The notes below the pieces were generated by a model. It saw nothing but the letters and a program-made list of their open reading frames with translations, did not search any database and had not been told where the DNA came from. Positions 1 through 8,034 of a stretch of 22,088 nt of DNA are shown piece by piece. The stretch's first letter is position 1, and each line of letters begins with the position of its first letter. The stretch is from JAGLCW01 sp964427915 (lineage in GTDB: Bacteria; Caldisericota; Caldisericia; UBA6126): positions 1 to 22,088 of the forward strand of contig CAYRWA010000010.1 in NCBI GenBank assembly GCA_964427915.1, written 5' to 3'. A program made the position numbers and the translations under genes.

Positions 1-1678
1 GAGTGTGTGCCATTTCTTCTGCTTCTTTCCTATTGTTGCAATGGACTAGACTATACTCTTCAATTTGTTCCTTTTTATGGAGCTTTCGCAGAATGCGAAG
101 AGTTTTCTTTTTACTTTGCTCGTAGCGGAAAGCAATTCCATGAAGAGTACCTTTACCCTCTTCATCAAGGGCGACAATAGGATGTAAATGGAAGGCTTTT
201 GCGATAGCCCCTAAGCGATGACTAAGTCTGCCAGCCTTGATCATATTGTCAATGCTTTTAACATGAACATAAATATGAGAACGCTTGATTTGATCGTGAA
301 GAAGCGATTGAATTTGATCAATGGATTGTCCTTCTTCTAGCAATTGAGCGCATTTCATAACAAGCATTCCTTGTGCTCCTGAATTTAACTTCGAATCTAC
401 TACATGAATGGGACAGGTTGAATTCACAATGTCTTGAGCTACCTTCGAAACAATATTGTGGGTACCACTCAGCTCAGACGAAACAGTAATAACAAGAATC
501 GAGTCGTAGTAAGAAGATAAGAACTGAAATGTGTTTTCGACGTCCTTGTATACGGGTTGAGAAGAGGTGGGGAGCTGCGCATGTTGATCAATATAGTGTA
601 GCACTTCTTCTGGGGTAATAGTAAGCCGGTCTAGGTAGTTTGTATCCCCTAAAAACAGGTGAAGTGGCAAGACATGAATCTGATGCTCGTCTATAAAGGA
701 CTGCGGAATATCTGCAATGGAGTCTGTTACAATGGCAATAGGGTGTTTTCGTTTGGTCATCACATCCATTTGCATTTTCATGTCATCTACTTTTTGATAC
801 GTAGTTGTCCCATGTTTTGAAAGGAGAGAAAAAAACGATTGTGGATGATCTGTATGGATGTGAATGCGAGCTTTATGGTTGCTACCCGCAAGGATGAGAG
901 AGTCTCCCAACGGCATACAATCTTTGCGAAGCTTCTCAAGCGAAATTTCTTGACCCTCAAGCAGGGCCTCGGAACAATACCGATAGGTTGTATCGCCATG
1001 AATATGTTGGGGAGGATGGATTATGGGGTCGTCTTCAAGCGATAAGGAAGGAGGTATGGAAAAGTCTTCCTTGTTTGTTCGAAGATGATCCAAAAAGCCT
1101 TTGATAAAAAGTGCAAAGCCCTTAGCACCTGAGTCGACTACTTTGTTTTGTTTTAATACCTGAAGCTGCTGTGTAGTTTGTAGCACTGCTTGTTCAACAT
1201 CTTGATAAGCTTTGTGTAAAACATCCACAAAACTAGAAGATGGATCTTGCCACCTCTGAAGAGAATCGGCCCATTTTTGGATGACAGTAAGAATGGTTCC
1301 GTGAACAGGTTGGGTAACCGCATTGTAGGCATACGAAACGGCTTTTTGATTAGCAGAGACAAAGTTCTGCAAAGTCAAATAAGCATCATTGGCTGTTTCT
1401 AAGCTTAAGCCATATAGGTATTGAGCAAAAATGATGCCAGAATTTCCCCTGGCTCCTTTTAATGCTGATTCTGCTATAGAGTTCAAAGTGCTTTGCACAG
1501 ATTCATCGCAGGTAGATTCCTGAAGTATAATCTTCATAGTAGAAAATAAGTTGGTCCCAGTATCCCCATCTGGAACAGGAAAAACATTTATTGAATTCAG
1601 AATGGTACGATGTGTCATCACTTCTTTAGCTCCTGAAAGATACCCAGAAAACATTCTTCGAACGCTAATTGTTTCCAT
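1..1678 (-). CDS. DAK2 (DhaL)/FakA-like and DegV domain fusion protein, C-terminus cut by window edge
   Basis: The frame is open from the ATG at 1678 to the left edge, giving 559 residues and no stop. AAAGGA about 7 nt upstream supports the start. Residues about 1-200 are a DhaL/DAK2 domain: NVFPVPDGDTGTN near residue 31 supplies the Asp residues that bind Mg-ATP, and GARGNSG lies near 75. Residues about 232-300 match the FakA middle region (YCSE, LGDSL, HIHTDHP). From about 306 a DegV (FakB-type) domain begins with IVTDS, then TSSQP, SSELSG, VVDSK and GRLSHRLGA. In Gram-positives FakA phosphorylates fatty acids held by DegV/FakB proteins, so kinase and fatty-acid carrier may be joined here; that role is inferred. 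DegV domains run about 280 residues, so only some 25-30 residues are probably missing. It is divergent from the aldo/keto reductase gene. Confidence 0.9.
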   Translation of the reverse strand, partial: METISVRRMFSGYLSGAKEVMTHRTILNSINVFPVPDGDTGTNLFSTMKIILQESTCDESVQSTLNSIAESALKGARGNSGIIFAQYLYGLSLETANDAYLTLQNFVSANQKAVSYAYNAVTQPVHGTILTVIQKWADSLQRWQDPSSSFVDVLHKAYQDVEQAVLQTTQQLQVLKQNKVVDSGAKGFALFIKGFLDHLRTNKEDFSIPPSLSLEDDPIIHPPQHIHGDTTYRYCSEALLEGQEISLEKLRKDCMPLGDSLILAGSNHKARIHIHTDHPQSFFSLLSKHGTTTYQKVDDMKMQMDVMTKRKHPIAIVTDSIADIPQSFIDEHQIHVLPLHLFLGDTNYLDRLTITPEEVLHYIDQHAQLPTSSQPVYKDVENTFQFLSSYYDSILVITVSSELSGTHNIVSKVAQDIVNSTCPIHVVDSKLNSGAQGMLVMKCAQLLEEGQSIDQIQSLLHDQIKRSHIYVHVKSIDNMIKAGRLSHRLGAIAKAFHLHPIVALDEEGKGTLHGIAFRYEQSKKKTLRILRKLHKKEQIEEYSLVHCNNRKEAEEMAHT

Positions 1679-1730
1679 ATTGATTCCTTTCTGCTCCTTG
1701 GAAGACAAAAGGCAAAGGTAGAGTGAATCG

Positions 1731-1760
1731 CATATAAAAAGTATACACTTTTTTCATCAA
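1731..1760 (-). promoter_or_regulatory. Possible promoter of the DAK2-DegV gene with an inverted repeat in the spacer
   Basis: On the minus strand TTGATG (1755-1760) is followed after 18 nt by TATATG (1731-1736), or after 17 nt by TTATAT. The spacer holds AAAAAGT-ATAC-ACTTTTT (1736-1742 and 1747-1753), a 7-bp inverted repeat that could be an operator. Neither element is close to consensus, so the call is tentative. Confidence 0.35.
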
Positions 1761-1809
1761 ATCGTTCCATAAAATAACAATAATCAGATCATAACAGAGA
1801 TCTAAAAAG

Positions 1810-1837
1810 TTGAAAACACAAGAGATTTTGATATAAA
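1810..1837 (+). promoter_or_regulatory. Probable sigma-A promoter of the aldo/keto reductase gene
   Basis: TTGAAA (1810-1815), a 16-nt spacer and TATAAA (1832-1837) lie about 95 nt upstream of the chosen start. The remainder of the 252-base divergent gap (1679-1930) shows no further gene. Confidence 0.5.
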
Positions 1838-1930
1838 AGGGATGTAGCAGGTTTTAATGATTCACTGCGTAAGATAAGAAGATATTTTGCAACTCGTATG
1901 AAAAGAACGCTACATTACAAAGGAGATTCC

Positions 1931-3100
1931 ATGCAATATCGACAATTGGACAAAAAACTACCCCCCGTTTCCATTCTTGGTTTTGGTTGTATGCGATTTT
2001 ATCGGGTCGACGGTTCTCTGAACTTTATGGATCAGACAACGCCTGTTGACGAGAAATTGGTGAATCGGTTGCTTCATTATGCCATGGAACAAGGTGTCAA
2101 TTATTATGACACTGCGTATACCTATCTTGGCGGAATGAGCGAGAGTATCCTTGGAAAACAATTTACTCCTTCGCAACGACAGAATAACTGCATTGCTACA
2201 AAGCTACCTGCATGGAAAGTAGAAAAAACAGAAGATATGGAAAAGTTTTTACATGAACAGTTAGAGCGTCTGCAAACCGACTATATAGATTATTACCTTG
2301 TACATAGTTTAACGAAAAAAACATGGAATCAGGTTGTGGAACTCGGTATTTTTGATTTTCTTGATCGCATAAAAAAAGCTGGAAAAGTACGTTCGATTGG
2401 TTTTTCTTTTCATGATCAGTACCCCGTTTTTAAAACCATCCTACATGCCTACCCATGGGACTTTTGTCAAATTCAGTTTAATTATCACGATACAGAGTAT
2501 CAGGCAGGTTTTCAAGGATATCTTGATGCCACGAAGAGGGGACTTGGTGTGATTTCGATGGAACCCTTACTGGGAGGTAAACTGGCTATGCAACTCCCCC
2601 AAGAAGCGATTGAGTGCTTGCGCAGTGTTCATTCTGACTGGACGCCTGCTGAGTGGGCATTACGCTGGGTGTGGAATCACGAAGGTATCTCTACATTGCT
2701 AAGCGGTATGAACCAAATGAACCAAGTCGAAGAGAATTGTAGGATTGCTTCAGAAGTAGTGTCATCTTCTCTACAAGAAAAAGAGCTTTTGGCGATTCAA
2801 TATGTGAAAGAGATATTGGAAAAACGCACCCGAGTACGTTGTACATCTTGTGCCTACTGTATGCCATGTCCGCAGGGAGTTAAGATTCCCTCCATCTTTT
2901 CGCTGTGGAACGAAGCCTTTCGCTTCGCCGATCCTACGTCTGCTGTAAAACAGTACCAGCACATTCCTGAAGATGGAAATGCTTCTGCTTGTATTCATTG
3001 CCAAGAATGCGAGCCCAAGTGTCCGCAGCAACTCCCAATTTCGCAGTTGATGAAAGAAGCTGACTTGTATTTTTCATCCAAACCTAACAGCACCAGCTAA
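1931..3100 (+). CDS. Aldo/keto reductase with C-terminal 4Fe-4S ferredoxin-type domain
   Basis: The protein has 389 residues from the ATG at 1931, chosen because AAGGAG sits 6 nt upstream. An in-frame ATG at 1898 has no ribosome binding site and would add 11 non-conserved residues. The aldo/keto reductase barrel covers about 1-290 and the usual tetrad is visible: D60, Y65 (DTAYTY), K91 (ATKLP) and H125 (YLVHS). The C-terminus carries two cysteine clusters, C304/C307/C310/C313 and C354/C357/C360/C364. Both have the CxxCxxCxxxC pattern, with proline next to the last Cys, expected to hold two [4Fe-4S] clusters. This architecture is common in anaerobic clostridia and archaea; the substrate cannot be read from sequence. 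It is a cytosolic NAD(P)H-linked oxidoreductase by family, probably with an iron-sulfur electron route. It appears to be a single-gene unit. Confidence 0.93.
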   Translation: MQYRQLDKKLPPVSILGFGCMRFYRVDGSLNFMDQTTPVDEKLVNRLLHYAMEQGVNYYDTAYTYLGGMSESILGKQFTPSQRQNNCIATKLPAWKVEKTEDMEKFLHEQLERLQTDYIDYYLVHSLTKKTWNQVVELGIFDFLDRIKKAGKVRSIGFSFHDQYPVFKTILHAYPWDFCQIQFNYHDTEYQAGFQGYLDATKRGLGVISMEPLLGGKLAMQLPQEAIECLRSVHSDWTPAEWALRWVWNHEGISTLLSGMNQMNQVEENCRIASEVVSSSLQEKELLAIQYVKEILEKRTRVRCTSCAYCMPCPQGVKIPSIFSLWNEAFRFADPTSAVKQYQHIPEDGNASACIHCQECEPKCPQQLPISQLMKEADLYFSSKPNSTS

Positions 3101-3122
3101 CCAATTGCGAATATGTAAACCC

Positions 3123-3151
3123 GTGAAATAGGTGAGCGTTTGTGATATGAT
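3123..3151 (+). promoter_or_regulatory. Extended -10 promoter upstream of the TM2 protein gene
   Basis: GTGAAA (3123-3128), 17 nt, then TATGAT (3146-3151). The -10 is preceded by TGa, which makes an extended -10 box. It lies 58 nt before the ATG at 3209. Confidence 0.5.
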
Positions 3152-3208
3152 GGTAAAAACCTAAAATGTTGTGTATGTGTCTATTTTATCTTTGAGAGGA
3201 GAGCTTGT

Positions 3209-3580
3209 ATGCCACAGGAATATGAAAACTTTGATAATGAAAACCTAAGGAGCAACGAAAAGTATTGTGCTTCCTGCGGAAATCCCATCCATAAAAAGGA
3301 TGTATTCTGTCCTTATTGTGGCGCTAAGCAATATCCAAAACAAGCTGCCTATTCGTATCCTCCGAAAGAACGCGTGATTTATGTTTTGCTAGCTTTGTTT
3401 TTAGGCTGTTTTGGCGTCCATAATTTTTATGCGGGACATTCTAATACAGGTATTAAACAGTTGTTAATTAGCTTATTGACAGGGTGGATATTGGGGATTG
3501 GCTTCCTTATCACCTATGTTTGGGCAATTGTTGATATTATTGGAGTAACTCGTGATGGGAATGGGGTTCCTTTTACCTAG
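3209..3580 (+). CDS. Zinc-ribbon and TM2 domain membrane protein
   Basis: The protein has 123 residues. The ATG is preceded by GAGGAG with about 8 nt spacing. Residues 20-37 form a zinc ribbon (CASCG and CPYCG; C20, C23, C34, C37). Residues about 53-115 form a TM2 domain: a first hydrophobic helix, then GCFGVHNFYAG with the family's G-hNFYaG signature, a second helix, and a closing VWAIVDIIG. TM2 proteins are small inner-membrane proteins with two helices; their molecular role in bacteria is poorly defined. The kinase gene begins 59 nt downstream on the same strand with no evident terminator, so the two may be co-transcribed. Confidence 0.88.
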   Translation: MPQEYENFDNENLRSNEKYCASCGNPIHKKDVFCPYCGAKQYPKQAAYSYPPKERVIYVLLALFLGCFGVHNFYAGHSNTGIKQLLISLLTGWILGIGFLITYVWAIVDIIGVTRDGNGVPFT

Positions 3581-3639
3581 AAAACAAGACTAGATTTTAT
3601 CAACAAGTGGTAAAAAGCTGCCACAAAAAGGATATTCCT

Positions 3640-6600
3640 ATGGTAGAAGATCATTACAAAAAGATTGTTACCTCTGCTCCTTTTGGGTACATTCATTGCA
3701 AAATTGAGAAAGATCAAAACAACAAATTTACTCAATGCACCATAGTCGAAGCAAACAAAGCTTTTGAACAGTTGACCCAGCTACCGCAAGAACAAATTAT
3801 TGGCAAAACCATCCGCGATGTATTACCTGGCATAGAAAAAAATGGCGTAGATTGTTTTCGAGTATTTCAGTCACCCCCCGGTGACAATGTTTCTGTAGAA
3901 AAGGAATTTCAGGTGGGAGATCGATGTTTTCGCCTTCATATACAGTTTATCTCCAGCGAGTATTGCAATTTATTGTTTACTGATCTTACACAACATAAAA
4001 AAGCTCTTCAAGAATTGGAAGAATCCAAGGAGCAGTTTGAAGTTGCCATAAACGGTACCAACGATGGAATATGGGATTGGGATCTTCGAACGAATACACT
4101 CTTCTTATCCAAACGATGGAAAAATATGTTGGGATATCGAGACGAAGAATTATCTAACAAAATGGAGACTTTTGTCAATTTGACCTACGAAGAAGATCGA
4201 GAAAGAGTAAATGAATACGTACAAGAGTATTTGCAAGGATCCATTGAAAAGTATTCGATTGAATTTCGAATGAAACACAAAGATGGTTCTCTACGCTGGA
4301 TTTTAGCTAAAGGAGAAGCGCTGCGAGATCCTGATGGAAAACCGTATCGAATGGCAGGGTCTCATAGCGATATCACAGAACGAAAAGAAATCCAAAAAAG
4401 TATCGCTGAAAAGAAAGAACATATTGAATCATTGCTTCATGCAATCCCTGATCTGATGTTTGTCTTAGACCGTAATGGTGTATTTATCGATCTAAAATCT
4501 GGACACAAAGAAAGCTTGTATCTACCCCGTGAGCAGTTTATAGGGAAACCTATGGGAGAAGTAATGCCTAAAGGGTTGGCTGAAACCATTATCCAAGGCA
4601 TTCACAATGTACTGGAAGGGAAAAAGGTCGAACCAATTCAATACCAGTTGCCCATTGGCACTAATATTCTTGACTATGAAGCACGTCTAACAGCAGCAGA
4701 CAGTCAACATGTCATTGCGATGGTACGAGATATCACAGTGCTTAAACAAACAGAAGCTGCTTTGATAGAATCCAGAGAGAAAGCTATCCAGGCAAGCAAG
4801 GCAAAATCAGAATTTTTAGCCAATATGAGTCATGAAATACGCACTCCTTTAAACGGCGTCATCGGTTTTACAGATTTGCTTCTGAATACTCCCCTAAATC
4901 TAGCCCAAAAACAATATGCAGAGAATGCCAACACCTCAGGAAAAGTATTGCTCGGAATTATTAACGATATACTTGATTTTTCAAAAATTGAAGCAGGAAA
5001 ACTGGAATTGGATTTGATTGAAACGGATCTTGTTCAATTGGTAGAAGAAACCGTAGACATTATCAAATACCATGCTTCTCAAAAGAATTTGGAACTTTTA
5101 ATGAATCTTCCTTTGTCGATGCCACGATATGCTGTTTTAGATCCAGTACGACTAAAACAAGTATTAATGAACCTTCTTAGCAATGCTGTAAAGTTTACAG
5201 AACAAGGAGAAATTGAAGTCCGAGTTCAATTTTCAGAGAGTAAGCCTACTACAGGGGAGTATATATTTTCGGTCCGAGACACAGGTATTGGCATTTCGGA
5301 AGAGCAGAAAAAGAAACTGTTTCAATCCTTTTCCCAAGGAGACAGTTCTACTACTAGGAAATATGGTGGAACAGGGTTGGGGTTGGTGATATCCAACCTT
5401 CTTGTTGAAAAAATGGGAGGAACGATTCATCTGAAAAGTTCACCAGGAAAAGGAAGTGTTTTTTCTTTTACTTTGCAATTCCCCATTTCTAAAAAGGACC
5501 AAGAAAAACTGCCACTAACTATCGATGTGAAGAGGGTATTGGTTGTAGATGATAACGATCAGAATCGATTGATTCTCAAGGATACACTTGCGTATTGGGG
5601 TATTGAATATGTAGGCTGTGACAATGGTTTGGAATGTTTGCGAATACTCGCAAACAGCGAGCCTTTCGATGTCATCATTATGGATTATCATATGCCCTAC
5701 ATGGATGGGCTTGAAACCATTCGGAAAATAAAAGAAGATTCTCTAATCACTTCGAGACAGTCCCCTATTATTATGCTGCACAGTTCCTCTGATAATCACA
5801 ATTTACGAGAAGAATCAAAAAAACTTGAAGTAGACTATTTTTTGGTTAAACCTGTCAAATCCTCGGATTTGTTACAGTATTTGCATAACATTCATCAAAA
5901 AAAGCCTTTGGAGAATGACAAAAGCGAACCATTGTCTCGAAATGAATCTGGGTCTTTCAAAGAAGCAAAAAAATTTTTGATTGTAATAGCAGAAGATGTT
6001 GATATGAATATGATGCTAGCAAAAGCTTTGCTGATGGATGTCTTACCCAACACTACCATATTGGAAGCAAAAGATGGACTCGAAGCCGTGAAACTTGTAC
6101 AAACGCATCCTGTTGATTTGGTCTTTATGGATGTACAAATGCCCGTATTGGATGGTCTTGATGCTACACGTAGAATTCGCAAGGAGGAACAGCATCATCA
6201 TGCGAAACATATTCCCATTGTTGCCTTAACAGCAGGTGCTTTAACGGAAGAAAAGCAGCGTTGTCTGCAGGCAGGAATGGATGATTTTTTACCCAAACCC
6301 ATTCATATAGAAACCCTTCACTCGATTTTGCGAAAACATTTATTTACAACTCCAACTACAGAAGAGGAAGAATCCTCTATCGAAAAATGGATGCCAGAGA
6401 CCCAAAAGCATTTTGACAAAGAGGAACTACTTTCTCGCATTGGGAACAATACAAAGATGTTTCAGTATTCTCTTGCCATATCAAACAACATTCCTCAAAG
6501 ACTCTCACTGCTTAAAGAAGCTATTGCACAAGAAAACCCTGAAAAAATGAAACAAGCAGCACACTCTTTAAAAGGTGCTGCCTCGATGATCAGTTTCAAC

Positions 6601-6735
6601 GAATTGGCGCGATTAGGATCGATTATAGAGGCAAACTTTGACAAAAAACCCACCCTCCTTCAGAAAATTTTCCACAAAATAGAAAAAGAATGGGAGCTGT
6701 TGCAAACAATTATTGAGAAAGAAAAGGAACAGTGA
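3640..6735 (+). CDS. Cytosolic hybrid sensor histidine kinase (PAS-PAS-PAS-HisKA-HATPase-REC-REC-HPt)
   Basis: The protein has 1031 residues from the ATG at 3640, which has AAAGGAT 7 nt upstream; the in-frame GTG at 3607 has none. Three PAS domains cover about 5-118, 131-250 and 262-370. HisKA carries the H-box NMSHEIRTPLNG with His398. The HATPase has an N-box (NLLSNAVKF near 512) and G-boxes (DTGIG, GGTGLGL). Two receiver domains follow with phospho-acceptors D682 (IIMDYHMPYMDG) and D831 (VFMDVQMPVLDG). A C-terminal HPt domain has H975 (AAHSLKGAA). The parts allow a complete internal His-Asp-His relay. There is no transmembrane segment or signal peptide, so the ligand or redox signal sensed by the PAS domains is internal. 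No cognate DNA-binding regulator is adjacent, so the final target is unknown. The stop lies 7 bp from the stop of the convergent gene. Confidence 0.95.
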   Translation: MVEDHYKKIVTSAPFGYIHCKIEKDQNNKFTQCTIVEANKAFEQLTQLPQEQIIGKTIRDVLPGIEKNGVDCFRVFQSPPGDNVSVEKEFQVGDRCFRLHIQFISSEYCNLLFTDLTQHKKALQELEESKEQFEVAINGTNDGIWDWDLRTNTLFLSKRWKNMLGYRDEELSNKMETFVNLTYEEDRERVNEYVQEYLQGSIEKYSIEFRMKHKDGSLRWILAKGEALRDPDGKPYRMAGSHSDITERKEIQKSIAEKKEHIESLLHAIPDLMFVLDRNGVFIDLKSGHKESLYLPREQFIGKPMGEVMPKGLAETIIQGIHNVLEGKKVEPIQYQLPIGTNILDYEARLTAADSQHVIAMVRDITVLKQTEAALIESREKAIQASKAKSEFLANMSHEIRTPLNGVIGFTDLLLNTPLNLAQKQYAENANTSGKVLLGIINDILDFSKIEAGKLELDLIETDLVQLVEETVDIIKYHASQKNLELLMNLPLSMPRYAVLDPVRLKQVLMNLLSNAVKFTEQGEIEVRVQFSESKPTTGEYIFSVRDTGIGISEEQKKKLFQSFSQGDSSTTRKYGGTGLGLVISNLLVEKMGGTIHLKSSPGKGSVFSFTLQFPISKKDQEKLPLTIDVKRVLVVDDNDQNRLILKDTLAYWGIEYVGCDNGLECLRILANSEPFDVIIMDYHMPYMDGLETIRKIKEDSLITSRQSPIIMLHSSSDNHNLREESKKLEVDYFLVKPVKSSDLLQYLHNIHQKKPLENDKSEPLSRNESGSFKEAKKFLIVIAEDVDMNMMLAKALLMDVLPNTTILEAKDGLEAVKLVQTHPVDLVFMDVQMPVLDGLDATRRIRKEEQHHHAKHIPIVALTAGALTEEKQRCLQAGMDDFLPKPIHIETLHSILRKHLFTTPTTEEEESSIEKWMPETQKHFDKEELLSRIGNNTKMFQYSLAISNNIPQRLSLLKEAIAQENPEKMKQAAHSLKGAASMISFNELARLGSIIEANFDKKPTLLQKIFHKIEKEWELLQTIIEKEKEQ

Positions 6736-6742
6736 CTCTGCA

Positions 6743-7429
6743 CTAGAAAATAGGAGGCATACCCGGGTATTCTTCCATATATTCAACGCGCCCACCATGA
6801 AAGAAGCTGTGATTGCGATGATCCCGTTCATCTAGACCAATGCGCCGGAATACATCTGCCCAATTCGTAAAGTGACAATATTGTTGCACCAGTTTGCTTT
6901 GAACAGGTTGATTCTCGAGAGAAGGATGTTGTTCAATAAATGAAGCGTAACAATGCTCTGCGTGATCTTCAAACTGTGCGTTAAAGAAAACCGCCCAGGG
7001 TAGATTGAAGTAGGCAGTGTATTTGGAAAAAGCCATATACGTCCAAATGAAAAAGGTTCGTATCCAGTACGAAAGATACCAGGCATCTTGTATGCCATCT
7101 TCCTTTGTTTTCTCTTCTATCACCTGCAAGTGCCAATACTCGTTGTCCTGTGCCATGCGACACCAATGAATGATACGCTTACATTTATGAACACAGTATG
7201 GATCTTTGAATCTTTTTGTGCAATTGGCATATTGTCGTCTTTCCCATTCTCGATAAGGGATACTTGCAAGCAGTTCTAATAGCTTCAATTTGGAAAGAGT
7301 TGTTTCTTTACCAGCAATTAAATCCATGGTGTAGATGAAAAAACGAGCCATTAGCGAGTATGGGTAAGAAGGCCGTTTCAGTGTTGCTTTGTGCTCTTTT
7401 CTTACATCCACCAATGGTTGACTACACAT
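6743..7429 (-). CDS. Alternative-oxidase-like diiron protein
   Basis: The protein has 228 residues. The ATG at 7429 has GGAGGG 5-6 nt upstream. The diiron ligands of the alternative oxidase (AOX/PTOX) family can be placed in order: E52 in LLELLASIP (family LETVAxxP), E97/H100 in DNEYWHL (family NERMHL), E154 in FEDHAEHCY (family LEEEAxHTY), and E201/H204 in LDERDHRNH (family DEAHHRDVNH). H159 and Y161, at +5 and +7 from E154, match the His and the catalytic Tyr of known AOX. Helix spacing also fits. Known AOX enzymes are interfacial membrane quinol oxidases that reduce O2 to water without proton pumping. No quinone gene is nearby, so the electron donor is open. Alternatives are another ferritin-like diiron oxidase or hydroxylase. 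It is a single-gene unit, convergent with the kinase. Confidence 0.82.
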   Translation of the reverse strand: MCSQPLVDVRKEHKATLKRPSYPYSLMARFFIYTMDLIAGKETTLSKLKLLELLASIPYREWERRQYANCTKRFKDPYCVHKCKRIIHWCRMAQDNEYWHLQVIEEKTKEDGIQDAWYLSYWIRTFFIWTYMAFSKYTAYFNLPWAVFFNAQFEDHAEHCYASFIEQHPSLENQPVQSKLVQQYCHFTNWADVFRRIGLDERDHRNHSFFHGGRVEYMEEYPGMPPIF

Positions 7430-7460
7430 TGTTGCCCTCCAATCAGAAAAAAGTGCCCTA

Positions 7461-7489
7461 CATATATTGTAAATGAATTTTATTCACAA
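7461..7489 (-). promoter_or_regulatory. Probable promoter of the AOX-like gene
   Basis: On the minus strand TTGTGA (7484-7489), a 17-nt spacer and TATATG (7461-7466), about 32 nt upstream of the ATG at 7429. Confidence 0.5.
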
Positions 7490-7600
7490 CGGAATAGGTG
7501 TAAAAATTTTTTGTTAATTGTTTTGTTTTTTGGTTGTTTCCATTGCCTTTTTTGAAAGATTCGTCAAAATAGTATTGAGACAACTATAGGAGAGGTGAAC

Positions 7601-8032
7601 ATGAAATCGATGGAATCGTTGTTTGCATTTATCCCTTTTTTTGAGAATGCTACAGAAAAGGATATTTGTACGTGGGGTGGCGGTTGTGGCTTGCATGCAA
7701 CGCACTGCTGCACATCTGCGTATCCAGTATATACAAAGCGCTTTAAAGAATTCATTGATGCCACGTACGATGCTGGCCTCATTGATGAAGATTATTCCTT
7801 GAGTGCTTCTAAGTTAGGAACACTCCAGGACAATATTGATGACATAATTGAAAAAGCTGATTATCATGATATTCAAATTCTACTCACCCATATTATACGA
7901 GGCGAACGATTCCGAGATGGTTTGTGGGTACAAGCTTTTCAGAATAAAACCTTTGCTAAGATTTTAAAACGATTGCAAGCTCTTCCAGATCTTCCAGAAA
8001 CCTGCCCAAATTCACCTTCATCCGGCGACTGA
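7601..8032 (+). CDS. DUF6508-type small protein with an N-terminal Cys/His cluster
   Basis: The protein has 143 residues from the ATG at 7601, with AGGAG about 8 nt upstream; the in-frame GTG at 7595 is too close to that site. The order FAFIPFFE, YTKRFKEFID, IIEKAD, LLTHIIRGERFRDGLW and ILKRL is the pattern I associate with DUF6508, a family without known function often annotated near sensor or toxin-type accessory genes. The N-terminal part has C23, C29, H32, H35, C36 and C37 within 15 residues, which could bind a metal. There is no membrane segment or signal peptide. Its TGA ends 2 bp before the stop of the convergent racemase gene. The family call is from memory of motif order and is moderately sure; the function is unknown. 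Confidence 0.7.
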   Translation: MKSMESLFAFIPFFENATEKDICTWGGGCGLHATHCCTSAYPVYTKRFKEFIDATYDAGLIDEDYSLSASKLGTLQDNIDDIIEKADYHDIQILLTHIIRGERFRDGLWVQAFQNKTFAKILKRLQALPDLPETCPNSPSSGD

Positions 8033-8034
8033 TT

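Noticed and set aside
1898..1930. Upstream in-frame extension of the aldo/keto reductase
   Set aside because: The ATG at 1931 has a well-placed AAGGAG and begins at the usual family N-terminus; the 11 extra residues are not supported.
3607..3639. GTG start for the histidine kinase
   Set aside because: No ribosome binding site precedes it, whereas AAAGGAT is correctly placed for the ATG at 3640.
6759..6770. Palindrome ATACCCGGGTAT near the kinase/AOX junction as a terminator or site
   Set aside because: It lies within the last codons of the AOX-like gene, has no spacer for a loop and no T-run; it looks like a coding coincidence.
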